64,000 nucleotides of DNA from Mycolicibacter acidiphilus (GTDB taxonomy: Bacteria > Actinomycetota > Actinomycetes > Mycobacteriales > Mycobacteriaceae): positions 62,001 through 126,000 of the forward strand of contig NZ_JAHCLR010000001.1 of NCBI RefSeq assembly GCF_018455725.1. Direction: 5' to 3'. Both the position numbers and the translations under genes were made by a program. The notes beneath the pieces were generated by a model that was given only the letters and a program-made list of their open reading frames with translations, was not told the origin of the DNA and made no database searches. Below, one piece after another: positions 19,218-27,112 of the stretch (its first letter is position 1; each line of letters opens with the position of its first letter).

Positions 19218-19229
19218 GCTGCCGGCGGG

Positions 19230-20321
19230 TCAGGGCCGATCGTCGACGCAGTTCAGCAACCGTTGCCGGATGCTGCTCGGTGCTTCTGCGAGGTCGATCG
19301 ACAGGAAGCGAATTCGATGCCCCTGGACGGTCACCGCACCGTCGAAGACGTCACGGCCGTCTGTCCGCACGAACAGCAGGACGCCTTCGGCGGTGTCGGC
19401 TCGGTGGTCACCACGGCCGGACTGTGAGGCGAGGTAGGCGTAGAGCTGGTAGAGGTACGCAGGCTTGATCGTCGTACTGCCGTGATGCTCGACCAGTGCG
19501 TCGGTGAACTTGGTCTCGATCACGATGCGCCGTTGCAGCACTTCGTGATCGAGGGTGAGGTCCGTCTGCATCCGCGGCACGAAGCGCGGCTCCGACCGGC
19601 CGTCCGGAGTCCAGTGCAGCTGCCGCCGGGACACTTGCCAGCCGTGCCCGTGCAGGGTGTGCGCGAAGAACCCGCGCATCGCGTGCTCGAAGAGCCGGCG
19701 GTGCAGGTGCGGGTCATCGCTGAGCAACGGTGCTCGGGGCAACCCCGCCCGGTGCTCGGGAAGCGTCATCTGCCGCAGCAGCCGAGCCGCATCCAGCATC
19801 CGTTGGTCGGCGATGTCGTTGCGGCTCAGGCGATCAGCCGCCAGTGCTGCCCTCGACGGCGGCTGCTGGCCGACCCCGAGCCGGTGCATCCGGAATGCCG
19901 CCGCACGGCACCGCTGCCCGATGTCGGTGCCGACCGCTGGAACCGCGAACAGCAGCGAGTCCGCGATGAACCGATTGCGGGGAGAGTCGATGGTGAGTTC
20001 TTCGAACCGGCATGCGATGCGTCCCCGTTCGGACAGTCGCTGACTGGCTGTTCGAAGGTGGTCGATCCGACCCCTGACCCGCGACAGATCGGCTCGCCGG
20101 GGCTGGTAGTGCAGCGTGAGATCACGTCGCAGTCGGGCTTCGACCTCGTCGGCGAGTACCTCGGCGATCAGGTCGGCAAGATCGTCGTCACGCTCGCCCT
20201 GGGTGATCGTCTCCTGCTGCGCGGTGCGCAGCCGGGGGAGCAGGTCCGATGCGTACACAAGGAGAAACCACAGGCTGCGAACGGGAATCCGCGTCTTGCC
20301 CGCACCGGCGACCAGGGTCAC
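19230..20321 (-). CDS. mcrC: McrC-type restriction endonuclease subunit
   Basis: The 363-residue protein opens with TRIPVRSLWFLLVYASDLL, the conserved McrC start, and continues with VRGRIDHLRTASQRLSERGRIACRFEELTIDSPRNRFI. A PD-(D/E)xK-type nuclease core follows with MQTDLTL and VIETKF near residue 268. McrC is the nuclease of the type IV McrBC system, which needs GTP hydrolysis by McrB and cuts DNA carrying modified cytosine. It lies 11 bp downstream of mcrB on the same strand. Start is GTG. Confidence 0.87.
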   Translation of the reverse strand: MTLVAGAGKTRIPVRSLWFLLVYASDLLPRLRTAQQETITQGERDDDLADLIAEVLADEVEARLRRDLTLHYQPRRADLSRVRGRIDHLRTASQRLSERGRIACRFEELTIDSPRNRFIADSLLFAVPAVGTDIGQRCRAAAFRMHRLGVGQQPPSRAALAADRLSRNDIADQRMLDAARLLRQMTLPEHRAGLPRAPLLSDDPHLHRRLFEHAMRGFFAHTLHGHGWQVSRRQLHWTPDGRSEPRFVPRMQTDLTLDHEVLQRRIVIETKFTDALVEHHGSTTIKPAYLYQLYAYLASQSGRGDHRADTAEGVLLFVRTDGRDVFDGAVTVQGHRIRFLSIDLAEAPSSIRQRLLNCVDDRP

Positions 20322-20332
20322 GGTGTCCCTCC

Positions 20333-22024
20333 TCAGAGTCGCAGCTTGCCGACTTCGGCTTTCGCCTTGTCGGGGTTGTCGAACCAGTACTCGGCGAGTA
20401 AGGGTGCAATCTGCGTCTGCACAACTCCGTCGAACCAGCCGCGTGCGTCGTCGTGCCGGGTCACCGGGGTGACGAAACTGTGTCCGACCGCAAAGTGCGG
20501 GCCCAGCATCGGGTCATCGGCGATGGTGCGGTTCAGTGTCTCTATCCGCAATCGGATCTCATTTGTGGCCACCGCATCGTTACCGAGTTTCTCGGCGGTG
20601 TGCGTCGCCCACGCGTCGGTCAGAGCGGGTTCCAGAGTCTCGAACGCGAACCGTCGTCGCAGTGCGAAATCAACCAGGGCCAGGGATCGGTCGGCGACGT
20701 TCATCGTCCCGATGATGTAGAGATTCTCGGGGAGGTGGAACTGCTCGTCGTCGAAGTGCCGGTAGCTCAGGGTCAGCGCGTCGCGTGCGGATCGTTTGCT
20801 CGCCTCGATCAGGGTCAGCATCTCGCCGAACGCCTGTGCCGGGTTACCCCGGTTGATCTCCTCGATGATCAGCACATGCGGAACGCCAGCGGACTTCTCG
20901 GCGAGGCCGGCATGCTCGATGAGTGCGCCGTCGATGAGTTTCAACCGCCCGTCTGCGTCTGGTCGCCAGCCCCGCACGAAGTCCTCGTAGGAGGTGTTCG
21001 GGTGGAACTGGACGATGCGGATCGCCTCGGTCGACGGAGAGCCGATCAGGGCCTGTGCCAGTCGTTTGGCGAGCCACGTCTTCCCGGTGCCCGGCGCCCC
21101 TTGAAGAACCAGATTCTTCTTCTCCTGCCAGCGGGTCAGGATGTCCTGCAGCCGATTCCGATCGTGGAAGCAACCGTCGCCGACGATGTCATCGATCGAA
21201 TACCGGGAGGACTCAACGGGATCGGAGTCCTCGCCATCGCTGAGTGGTTCATCCAGCCAACGCGGGCGCCATGTCGCGTCGTAGAGGTCGACCGGGCCAC
21301 CGGCCTGCGCCTCGATGCTGAGGATGATCTCCCGGATTCCGGCGTCAACATCGTCGCGAAACAGGTATTCCGACAGTCGATTACGTAGTCGGCTCCGGTG
21401 GTCGTCACTGACGATCGGGGGAAAGTGCCGCGGCTGGAACAGGTACAGCAGGGCGTGGCGCTGCACTTGCGCCTTCGGTCCGGGTGCGTCGCGTACCAGG
21501 GAACTGAGCGCGTGGTGGTCGCTGGCGGATCTGCAGCGGACATCGGTGTCCTGCTGCTTGACGTGTGTGACGAACTCGACGAGGAATGACAGGTACTGCC
21601 AACGCTGCCGGTGCAGGCCCTGGCCCTTGTACAGCACCCCTTCGGCGAACGCGTCCAGCACGTCCGAGGTCAGATCGACCGGCGTGTCGAGCTGGTCCAG
21701 CAGCTTCTCGACCTCCTGGATTTTTGCCGCCCGGTCGAGGGTGTGCGGCAGCAGGTACAGGATGTCGATCTCCGCGTAGAGCTGCCGGGCGGCAGGTGAT
21801 GCAGCTGGAAGTTCCTGCACCCTGGCTTCGGATACTGAAACCGGGGCATCCGGTGTCTTGGCGAAGAAGAGTTGGAGTTCGGTGGCGGTGTCCAGATTCC
21901 AGATGGATGCACCCGGTGTCAGCAGGGACCCGTCGCTGATCAAACAGTCCTGCAGAATCTGCGCCGACACCTTTTCGACCTGTGGGGCATTTCTCCGCCC
22001 CAGCGTCGGTTCCGCGAAAACCAT
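20333..22024 (-). CDS. mcrB: McrB-type AAA+ GTPase with a non-standard N-terminal region
   Basis: The 563-residue motor subunit has its P-loop LVLQGAPGTGKTWLAKRLAQ near residue 308, Walker B VLIIEEINRGNPAQAFGEML near 386, and the McrB signature IIGTMNVADRSLALVDFALRRRFAFETL near 441. The first 290 residues should recognise the target; they are not the short E. coli-type methylcytosine domain, but helical (ARQLYAEIDILYLLPHTLDRAAKIQEVEKLLDQLD and HALLYLFQPRHFPPIVSDDHRSRLRNRLSEYLF). The ATG at 22,024 is preferred over an upstream TTG/GTG. The substrate of this N-terminus is unknown. Confidence 0.87.
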   Translation of the reverse strand: MVFAEPTLGRRNAPQVEKVSAQILQDCLISDGSLLTPGASIWNLDTATELQLFFAKTPDAPVSVSEARVQELPAASPAARQLYAEIDILYLLPHTLDRAAKIQEVEKLLDQLDTPVDLTSDVLDAFAEGVLYKGQGLHRQRWQYLSFLVEFVTHVKQQDTDVRCRSASDHHALSSLVRDAPGPKAQVQRHALLYLFQPRHFPPIVSDDHRSRLRNRLSEYLFRDDVDAGIREIILSIEAQAGGPVDLYDATWRPRWLDEPLSDGEDSDPVESSRYSIDDIVGDGCFHDRNRLQDILTRWQEKKNLVLQGAPGTGKTWLAKRLAQALIGSPSTEAIRIVQFHPNTSYEDFVRGWRPDADGRLKLIDGALIEHAGLAEKSAGVPHVLIIEEINRGNPAQAFGEMLTLIEASKRSARDALTLSYRHFDDEQFHLPENLYIIGTMNVADRSLALVDFALRRRFAFETLEPALTDAWATHTAEKLGNDAVATNEIRLRIETLNRTIADDPMLGPHFAVGHSFVTPVTRHDDARGWFDGVVQTQIAPLLAEYWFDNPDKAKAEVGKLRL

Positions 22025-22203
22025 GCGGACCACTCTGCACCACGCTTGCGGTGCTGCAGCCCGGGCCTGTCGCCTTGGACCGCCGCGGGGTGTCGCCCGA
22101 CGTTGATCGATGCGTTGGGGTAACGACGGCGGTCTCGGCCGGGCTCCGGCGGAGGCGATTGCTAGTTGATCTAGCTACCGAGTCGTACCTGGTGAAACTG
22201 TTG

Positions 22204-22275
22204 TGCGCAGTACTGGGATTGAACCAGCGACCTCTTCCGTGTCAGGGAAGCGCTCTCCCGCTGAGCTAACCGCGC
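22204..22275 (-). tRNA. tRNA-Val (anticodon GAC)
   Basis: A 72-nt cloverleaf with acceptor stem GCGCGGT paired to ACTGCGC, D-loop AGCTCAGCGGGAGAGC, anticodon loop CTGACAC (GAC) and T-arm GGTTCAATCCC. Discriminator A; CCA not encoded. Confidence 0.96.
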
Positions 22276-22292
22276 TTGATGCTGCTGTATGG

Positions 22293-22363
22293 AGGTGGAG
22301 ACGGGAATCGAACCCGTGTGCACGGCTTTGCAGGCCGTTGCCTCACCACTCGGCCACTCCACC
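22293..22363 (-). tRNA. tRNA-Cys (anticodon GCA)
   Basis: A 71-nt cloverleaf with acceptor GGTGGAG/CTCCACC, anticodon loop CTGCAAA (GCA), T-arm GGGTTCGATTCCC and discriminator T, as expected for tRNA-Cys. CCA is encoded directly after (22,290-22,292). Confidence 0.96.
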
Positions 22364-22393
22364 GCAAGGGGTTGATGCCACTTGACACCCTCG

Positions 22394-22466
22394 AGCGGAT
22401 GACGGGATTCGAACCCGCGACCCTCACCTTGGCAAGGTGATGCGCTACCAACTGCGCTACATCCGC
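22394..22466 (-). tRNA. tRNA-Gly (anticodon GCC)
   Basis: A 73-nt cloverleaf with acceptor GCGGATG/CATCCGC, anticodon loop TTGCCAA (GCC), T-arm GGGTTCGAATCCC and discriminator T. It leads the minus-strand Gly-Cys-Val cluster. Confidence 0.96.
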
Positions 22467-22624
22467 GTGCAACGGATGAGATCGTCATCCGGTGCGAGAC
22501 AGAACATTAGCCCAAACATGTGAGACGACACAACTTGGCCTGTCAGACGGGCGATTCGCGCGAAAACCGGCCTGGCATTGAGGCTCCCGCCAGTGGGCGT
22601 GCTAGTGTTCGTCCTCGTCCACCC

Positions 22625-22696
22625 GGTCTCGTAGCTCAGGGGGAGAGCGTCCGCCTCACACGCGGAAGGTCGCTGGTTCGATCCCAGCCGGGACCA
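22625..22696 (+). tRNA. tRNA-Val (anticodon CAC), integration target of the downstream element
   Basis: A 72-nt cloverleaf with acceptor GGTCTCG/CGGGACC (one G-T pair), anticodon loop CTCACAC (CAC), T-arm GGTTCGATCCC, discriminator A and no encoded CCA. The 3' half of the gene is the left attachment site, and the same 22 bp recur at 37,863. Integration left a complete tRNA but moved its ancestral terminator to the far side of the element. Confidence 0.96.
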
Positions 22697-22697
22697 C
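22676..22697. repeat. attL core, 22 bp, inside the tRNA-Val 3' end
   Basis: Bases 22,676-22,697 (from GTTCGATCCC to GGGACCAC) are identical to 37,863-37,884. The copy spans the T-arm and 3' acceptor strand of tRNA-Val(CAC). Sequences diverge immediately on both sides. Confidence 0.92.
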
Positions 22698-22723
22698 CTG
22701 GTAGATGATGGTTTTTAGATCGG

Positions 22724-22746
22724 CGGGCCGAATACGGGCCGGATAG
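22724..22746. repeat. Left arm-type repeat, tandem GGGCCGAAT-like units
   Basis: Two tandem 11-bp units with core CGGGCCGRAT begin 27 bp after the attL core. The same 23-bp block occurs at 37,723-37,745 with 21 of 23 bases identical, same orientation. Likely integrase arm-binding sites. Confidence 0.65.
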
Positions 22747-22891
22747 GCGCGGGCGGTTGACCTGCGCGGTCACATCGGAATCGGCTCCAGTGCAGCGCAT
22801 CTCGACGCACGAACCCTGCGCTCTGTGTCGCTGCCAATCGCTACGATCCTGCGAATGATGGGCCATCGCACTAACCGAGCGAAGGAGCGGG

Positions 22892-23218
22892 ATGGACGAC
22901 AACAACGAGCAGGTCGTGGAGGGAACCGGCTGGATCGACATGCCGGGGTTCGGTCGGATCAATCCGCGTCGCGACAACGTAGCGGGCGGACGCCAGTACT
23001 TCACAGCCATGACCGACAACGGCGAGTACGCGAAGGCGACGGGAGACTCCATCACCGGAGGCCCCGAGACTTGGCATTACGAGCCTGATCTACCTTTCCT
23101 GTTGGCGGACAGCGCCCGACGCTGCGTTGAGGTCACGATCTCCTTCCTGGTGGGTGGCCGCTATGCCGTGAAGTATCGCCCCGGAGCCTGGCCCGGCGGC
23201 GCGACCGGAGGGTGGTAG
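22892..23218 (+). CDS. Hypothetical cargo protein near attL (first of pair)
   Basis: The 108-residue protein is not recognised. It is rich in Gly, Asp and Pro, with no signal peptide or membrane segment; stretches include GTGWIDMPGFGRINPRRDNVAGGRQYF and CVEVTISFLVGGRYAVKYRPGAWPGG. An AAGGAG lies four bases before the ATG. It is the first of two plus-strand genes opposed to the rest of the element and adjacent to attL, a common place for accessory genes in satellites. It appears less GC-rich than its neighbours by eye. Confidence 0.65.
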   Translation: MDDNNEQVVEGTGWIDMPGFGRINPRRDNVAGGRQYFTAMTDNGEYAKATGDSITGGPETWHYEPDLPFLLADSARRCVEVTISFLVGGRYAVKYRPGAWPGGATGGW

Positions 23219-23225
23219 ACCGGCC

Positions 23226-23549
23226 ATGACTGACGGCGCAAATGTTCCTCCCGTGGCGGTGCGCTGGCGATCCAGTGAGCTGAAGTGGGGTCTCGCCCAC
23301 CCCGAGGTCCATGGCCTCGGCGACGCGCTCAATGGCCGCATCAAAGCGCCCGTTGAACCAGCACCTGGCTACGTCACCGACGACGACCGCGAGACCTACA
23401 TGATCGTGGCGTCAGAGGACCAGATATGTAATGCCGTCGTTGAGGTAAATGAGTGGCTGGCCGACCGCCCCAACGGAGCAGAGCCGCACGCCGATGGTTT
23501 TCAGAAGGCCCTCGCATACCGACAGCGCACCGAGACTGACGACGACTAG
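23226..23549 (+). CDS. Hypothetical cargo protein near attL (second of pair)
   Basis: The 107-residue acidic protein is not recognised; features include VAVRWRSSELKWGLAHPEVHGLGDALNGRI, APGYVTDDDRETYMIVASEDQICNAVVEVNEWLADRP and an acidic tail. It starts seven bases after the preceding stop with a GGAGG about 14 bases before the ATG, so the two form one transcript. It converges on the packaging operon. A joint function (immunity, defence or helper interference) is possible but not supported by any motif. Confidence 0.63.
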   Translation: MTDGANVPPVAVRWRSSELKWGLAHPEVHGLGDALNGRIKAPVEPAPGYVTDDDRETYMIVASEDQICNAVVEVNEWLADRPNGAEPHADGFQKALAYRQRTETDDD

Positions 23550-23588
23550 ACACCGCCGCGCTGGCCGCGTGCTGCCGCTCGCTGAGGG

Positions 23589-23912
23589 TCAGGGGTCGGT
23601 CTCCACGAACTGCGGCATCCATGCCCCGCAGCTCTGGCAGTCGATGCAACTCACGAACTCCACCCGCCCGGTCGCGTAGGCGACGGCCTGCTGACTCGTC
23701 ACGTGACGCACGGCGCGCTGCGCCTCGATGTCGGTGAGCGGTGCCGCCGGGGCGCACTTGCCGCAGTCGCAGCCGTCGGTCGTCGTCGCCGGGGCGGGTG
23801 TCGTCAGCTCCTCCCGCAGCCGTCGCCGACCTGTGCGGGCCAATGCCCCTCCACGGGGAGAATGCGCGGCTCCGGGGCACTCGGGTGGCGCAGCGACAGT
23901 CCCGGTGCTCAC
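23589..23912 (-). CDS. Small cysteine-rich protein, end of packaging operon
   Basis: The 107-residue protein starts at a GTG overlapping the previous stop by four bases (GTGA); the coupling, seen throughout this operon, is the main reason to accept it. It carries CDCGKC, a helical TDIEAQRAVRHVTSQQAVAYATG, then CIDCQSCGAW, a set of cysteines able to bind zinc. No family recognised. It is the last of nine coupled genes and could be a DNA-binding or assembly accessory protein. Confidence 0.65.
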   Translation of the reverse strand: MSTGTVAAPPECPGAAHSPRGGALARTGRRRLREELTTPAPATTTDGCDCGKCAPAAPLTDIEAQRAVRHVTSQQAVAYATGRVEFVSCIDCQSCGAWMPQFVETDP

Positions 23913-24133
23913 GGGTAGAGCACCCGCGTGTGCTGGAGACCGCGCAGCGGGTCGTACCCGTCGCGGCGCGGCCCGTTGACGCGCTGGGCGAGCTGCCGCT
24001 GGACCTTGAGCTGTGCCTTGAGTGCGGCGACCTCGGGGCAGGTCTCCGGGTCGTCGCCGCGTTCGGTGGCGCGACGGCGGGCGGCGGCTTCCGCCACCAT
24101 CGCGTCCACCAGCGGGCGGGTGAAGTTCGTCAT
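23909..24133 (-). CDS. Small hypothetical protein downstream of the terminase
   Basis: The 74-residue mostly helical protein is TNFTRPLVDAMVAEAAARRR, then DDPETCPEVAALKAQLKVQRQLAQRVNG and DGYDPLRGLQHTRVLYP. It starts at an ATG overlapping the terminase stop by four bases. The charged central helix could be coiled-coil. Unknown function; position immediately after terminase suggests a packaging accessory. Confidence 0.68.
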   Translation of the reverse strand: MTNFTRPLVDAMVAEAAARRRATERGDDPETCPEVAALKAQLKVQRQLAQRVNGPRRDGYDPLRGLQHTRVLYP

Positions 24134-25650
24134 CCGATCCTCCTGCCCAGGTACGCGGCGATGCTGACGACGCTGGCGCTGTCGCCGACGCCGGGGATGC
24201 CGAACGTGATGCGGGCACCCGCCGCAGCGGCCAGCGTCTCGAAAGCGATGGTGGCGGCGGCAACCGAGTCGGGCTGGTGCTGCCCGGCCTGCCAGGTCGC
24301 CATGTCGGCCTCCAGGTTGTCGAGGCGACCGGCGATGCGGCACTTGCCCGTTTCCAGCGCCGCGATGAGTCCTTGCGACCGGGCCAGCGAATCACCCAGC
24401 CGGGGCGAGCCTTTCGGGGGCCAGGTGGACACGGCAATCGGGTACGGCGGCGCGGCTCGCTCCACCGCCTCCACCAGCAGGCGGCGGTAGGTCTCGGCGG
24501 CGCTGTAGCCCTCCACCACGATCCGGCTCGCGCCGATGGTCACCGCCAGCTCCACGGCGCGATTCGACCACTGGTCCGAGGTCAGGTGCGCGGAGACATC
24601 GTGGGTGAGGACGATCCGCCCGTCGCGGCCCAGCGACCCCGCCACGATGCCGGTCTGATCGCCCTCGCCGCTGTCTGCCGGGTCGACCCCGACCACTGTC
24701 AGCGTCGGGCCACGCGGGGCGGCGATGAGCCGGTGCCCGTCGAGCCAATCGCGCTTGATGAGACCGCCTTCGGGTGAGGTCGGCACTCCCTGGAACAGCG
24801 CGTACCAGCTGCGCGACCCGATGGACTTCTTGATGTCGGCGAACCCCTCGGCGGTGCGTCCGAGCGCCGATGTCATGGCGACGCCGACGGGCCGGTCCAG
24901 CGCGTCGGGTATTCCGGCCTCGGCGATGGCCGGAATATTGATGTGCTCCCAGCCGCCTTCTTCGAGCAGGGTTCCGATCAAGTCCTGTTCGTGCCAGCGG
25001 GTGCCGATGACGACGACGGACCCGTTCGGGTGTAACCGCGTCATCAGGGTCGAGCGGAACTCACCGAGGATGCGGCGGCGGTGCGCGGTGGAGTCTGCCT
25101 CCTGCTGGTTCTTCACGACATCATCGAGCAGCAGCAGCCCGGCCCCGTGGCCGGTGATCCCGCTCAGGATGCCCGCCGCCAGCAGCCCGCCGTCGCGGTC
25201 GGCGACCCGCCACCGCCCCACGGCCTGCTTCTCGGCGCTCAGCGCGAATCCGAGCACGTCGGCGCGTTCGGTGATGTGCCGCCGGGCCTCCCTGGAGTGT
25301 TCCTCGGCCAACGAGTCTGCGTAGCTCGCCAAGATGATCTTGAGGTCGGGGTCATCGGCGAGGGCGAACACGGGGCCGATCTGCGACACCAGCACCGACT
25401 TCCCGGTGCGTGGTGGGCAGCTGATGATGATGCGCTGGTCCGGTTCGGTCACCGCACGCCGCAGCGCATCGGAGATGAGCGCGATGGCCGGGGTCACCCG
25501 GTAGCCGGGGATCAGCCGCCGGGCGAGGTCGGCGGGCGAGGCCGGGCGGCGACGCCGGGCAACAGCACCAGCACCGCGCGCTGCCGTCAGTAGGCGCACC
25601 GCAGGGAGGAGGGGACCACTCCCTGCGGTGCGGGCTATGCGACGGGCCAT
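24130..25650 (-). CDS. Phage terminase large subunit
   Basis: The 506-residue packaging motor and nuclease has Walker A IIISCPPRTGKSVLVSQ near residue 83, Walker B GAGLLLLDDVVKNQQEAD near 177, the motif III-like VVIGTRWHEQDLIG, and a C-terminal RNase H-like nuclease starting VVGVDPADSGEGDQTGI near 322, with a later acidic stretch around VVEGYSAAETY. All expected catalytic parts are present, so it should pump and cut DNA into a procapsid. It starts two bases after the previous stop. Its presence without an obvious portal gene is unusual. Confidence 0.92.
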   Translation of the reverse strand: MARRIARTAGSGPLLPAVRLLTAARGAGAVARRRRPASPADLARRLIPGYRVTPAIALISDALRRAVTEPDQRIIISCPPRTGKSVLVSQIGPVFALADDPDLKIILASYADSLAEEHSREARRHITERADVLGFALSAEKQAVGRWRVADRDGGLLAAGILSGITGHGAGLLLLDDVVKNQQEADSTAHRRRILGEFRSTLMTRLHPNGSVVVIGTRWHEQDLIGTLLEEGGWEHINIPAIAEAGIPDALDRPVGVAMTSALGRTAEGFADIKKSIGSRSWYALFQGVPTSPEGGLIKRDWLDGHRLIAAPRGPTLTVVGVDPADSGEGDQTGIVAGSLGRDGRIVLTHDVSAHLTSDQWSNRAVELAVTIGASRIVVEGYSAAETYRRLLVEAVERAAPPYPIAVSTWPPKGSPRLGDSLARSQGLIAALETGKCRIAGRLDNLEADMATWQAGQHQPDSVAAATIAFETLAAAAGARITFGIPGVGDSASVVSIAAYLGRRIG

Positions 25651-25652
25651 CG

Positions 25653-25997
25653 TCAGACCGCCAGCGGAGCGGTCACCGAGCGGTGGAAACGGTCGCGGTC
25701 GGCCCGTGCCCGGTCGGCGGCGTCACCCTTGGCGAGCATCCACTGGCCCTTGACCGAGCACATCCACAGCGTGCCGTCGGTCCACATCGCGGTCACCACA
25801 TCGGGAGCGAGGTCGCGCAGCTCAGGCGGGATCGACCGCACGATGCGGGACCAGGCGACGACCTCCCGGCCATCAGCGGCGATGGCCGACAGGATGCACC
25901 GCTCCAGCTCGGCGCGCTGTTCGGCGGTCGGGCTGGGCGAGTCCTCCTCGAACGCCGCCACGAACGCCGCGAATCGCAGCTCATCGGTACTGGTCAT
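25653..25997 (-). CDS. Hypothetical protein upstream of the terminase
   Basis: The 114-residue protein has TSTDELRFAAFVAAFEEDSPSPTAEQRAELERCILSAIA, a tryptophan-rich centre (AMWTDGTLWMCSVKGQWMLAKGDAADRAR) and a basic RADRDRFHRSV end. It could be a small terminase-associated or DNA-binding protein; no confident family match. It sits three bases after the previous stop and two before the terminase start, inside the operon. Confidence 0.7.
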   Translation of the reverse strand: MTSTDELRFAAFVAAFEEDSPSPTAEQRAELERCILSAIAADGREVVAWSRIVRSIPPELRDLAPDVVTAMWTDGTLWMCSVKGQWMLAKGDAADRARADRDRFHRSVTAPLAV

Positions 25998-26000
25998 CGG

Positions 26001-26756
26001 TCACACCGCCGCCGGGGTGACGGTGAAGGTTCCGGGTCTCGCGCCGCCCCGGATCAGCGACAGTGCCATCTCGCCGCCGGTCTCGGGCACGCCGAGCACG
26101 TCCAGCACGGTCGTGTGGCCGACCTCGCCGTCAGCGTGAATCCGCTGCGCCAGGGCGACGATTGACCCCCAGCAGCGGTCAACGAGTGCGTTGACCTCGG
26201 CGAACACGTTGGTCACCGTCGCACCGCTCGCGGTGATGGCGTCGAGGTCGTGACCGCCGCTGCCCTCCAAGATTCTGTCGACCTCGCGCCCGGTGGGCAT
26301 CCGCCGCCCGCCCGCGTTGAACCGGGCGTGAGCGACAGGGCCGGCCAAGTGCATCAGCTCGGGCCGGGTGGGCTGAACCGCGAACGCGACCACGCCGTTC
26401 AGTTCAGCCTCGAAGTGCTCGCCGCCGATCTCGGTGGCACGGGCGGGGTTTGCCGTCGCGGTGCGGACCTCGCCGCCGTAGATCGTGCCGACGACGGCGT
26501 GCGCCGCTTCGTGAGTCAGGTTCCCGGCCAGGGCGAAGCGTTCTGCGGTCAGCTCGGCCACGGTGAGCGCCAGCCGGTCTCGCAGCCCCGTGAGCTTCGA
26601 TGCCGTCACGGCCCGGTCAGCGTCGGCCCGCAGCGACATCGACGTGGTGGCGGGTAGCGCCGGAGGTAGCGCCGCCGCACGTAGTGGCGCACGACGGCGA
26701 CGCGCAGCTACCGCTGCCCTGATCTTGGCGGGGTCGATTTTGGTCATGCTGTTCAC
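26001..26756 (-). CDS. HEAAH-motif metallopeptidase-like phage protein
   Basis: The 251-residue protein has NLTHEAAHAVVGTIYGGEV near residue 100, an HExxH zinc site in a setting resembling the M41 (FtsH-type) protease helix. Downstream lie LMHLAGPVAHARFNAGG and an acidic SGGHDLDAI that could give the third ligand. The N-terminus is basic (RAAVAARRRRAPLR). It starts at a GTG overlapping the previous stop (GTGA). In a packaging operon a protease would suit capsid maturation, but that is inference. Confidence 0.72.
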   Translation of the reverse strand: MNSMTKIDPAKIRAAVAARRRRAPLRAAALPPALPATTSMSLRADADRAVTASKLTGLRDRLALTVAELTAERFALAGNLTHEAAHAVVGTIYGGEVRTATANPARATEIGGEHFEAELNGVVAFAVQPTRPELMHLAGPVAHARFNAGGRRMPTGREVDRILEGSGGHDLDAITASGATVTNVFAEVNALVDRCWGSIVALAQRIHADGEVGHTTVLDVLGVPETGGEMALSLIRGGARPGTFTVTPAAV

Positions 26757-27112
26757 GCTCTCGTTCTCGCGGGTTGGTTGCCGTGACGCCGGGCGACATC
26801 ACGATGTGCGGTGACCGCCGGGACGGTGGAGCGGCCCGGAGCCAGACCCCCACCGTCCCGACGGTTACCTTCGCCGACAGGAGACGACGATTTATGTTGC
26901 GCGGATTGCGATTTGAATTGCTTCGACCGCCGCTCACGATCCTTGGCCTCGCGGGCGTCGTGACGCGTCGCCCCGTCGGCCAGGTAGGCGCGGATGCACT
27001 TCGAGCAGGTGTAGCCGTGAACGGTGCCCTTCCAGTGGACGCACGGCTGATCGCAGATCGGGCAACGCGGCATTCCCTCCGGCCCGGTCCAGTCGTCGGG
27101 GTGGACGGTCAC
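26753..27112 (-). CDS. Zinc-ribbon-like small protein
   Basis: The 119-residue protein starts at a GTG overlapping the previous stop (GTGA). It has a four-cysteine zinc-ribbon pattern, CPICDQPC then CSKC, about residues 17-37, and a long basic tail (ATRHDAREAKDRERRSKQFKSQ). It likely binds nucleic acid. No family assigned. It is the fourth gene of the operon, between the putative structural protein and the HEAAH protein. Confidence 0.68.
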   Translation of the reverse strand: MTVHPDDWTGPEGMPRCPICDQPCVHWKGTVHGYTCSKCIRAYLADGATRHDAREAKDRERRSKQFKSQSAQHKSSSPVGEGNRRDGGGLAPGRSTVPAVTAHRDVARRHGNQPARTRA

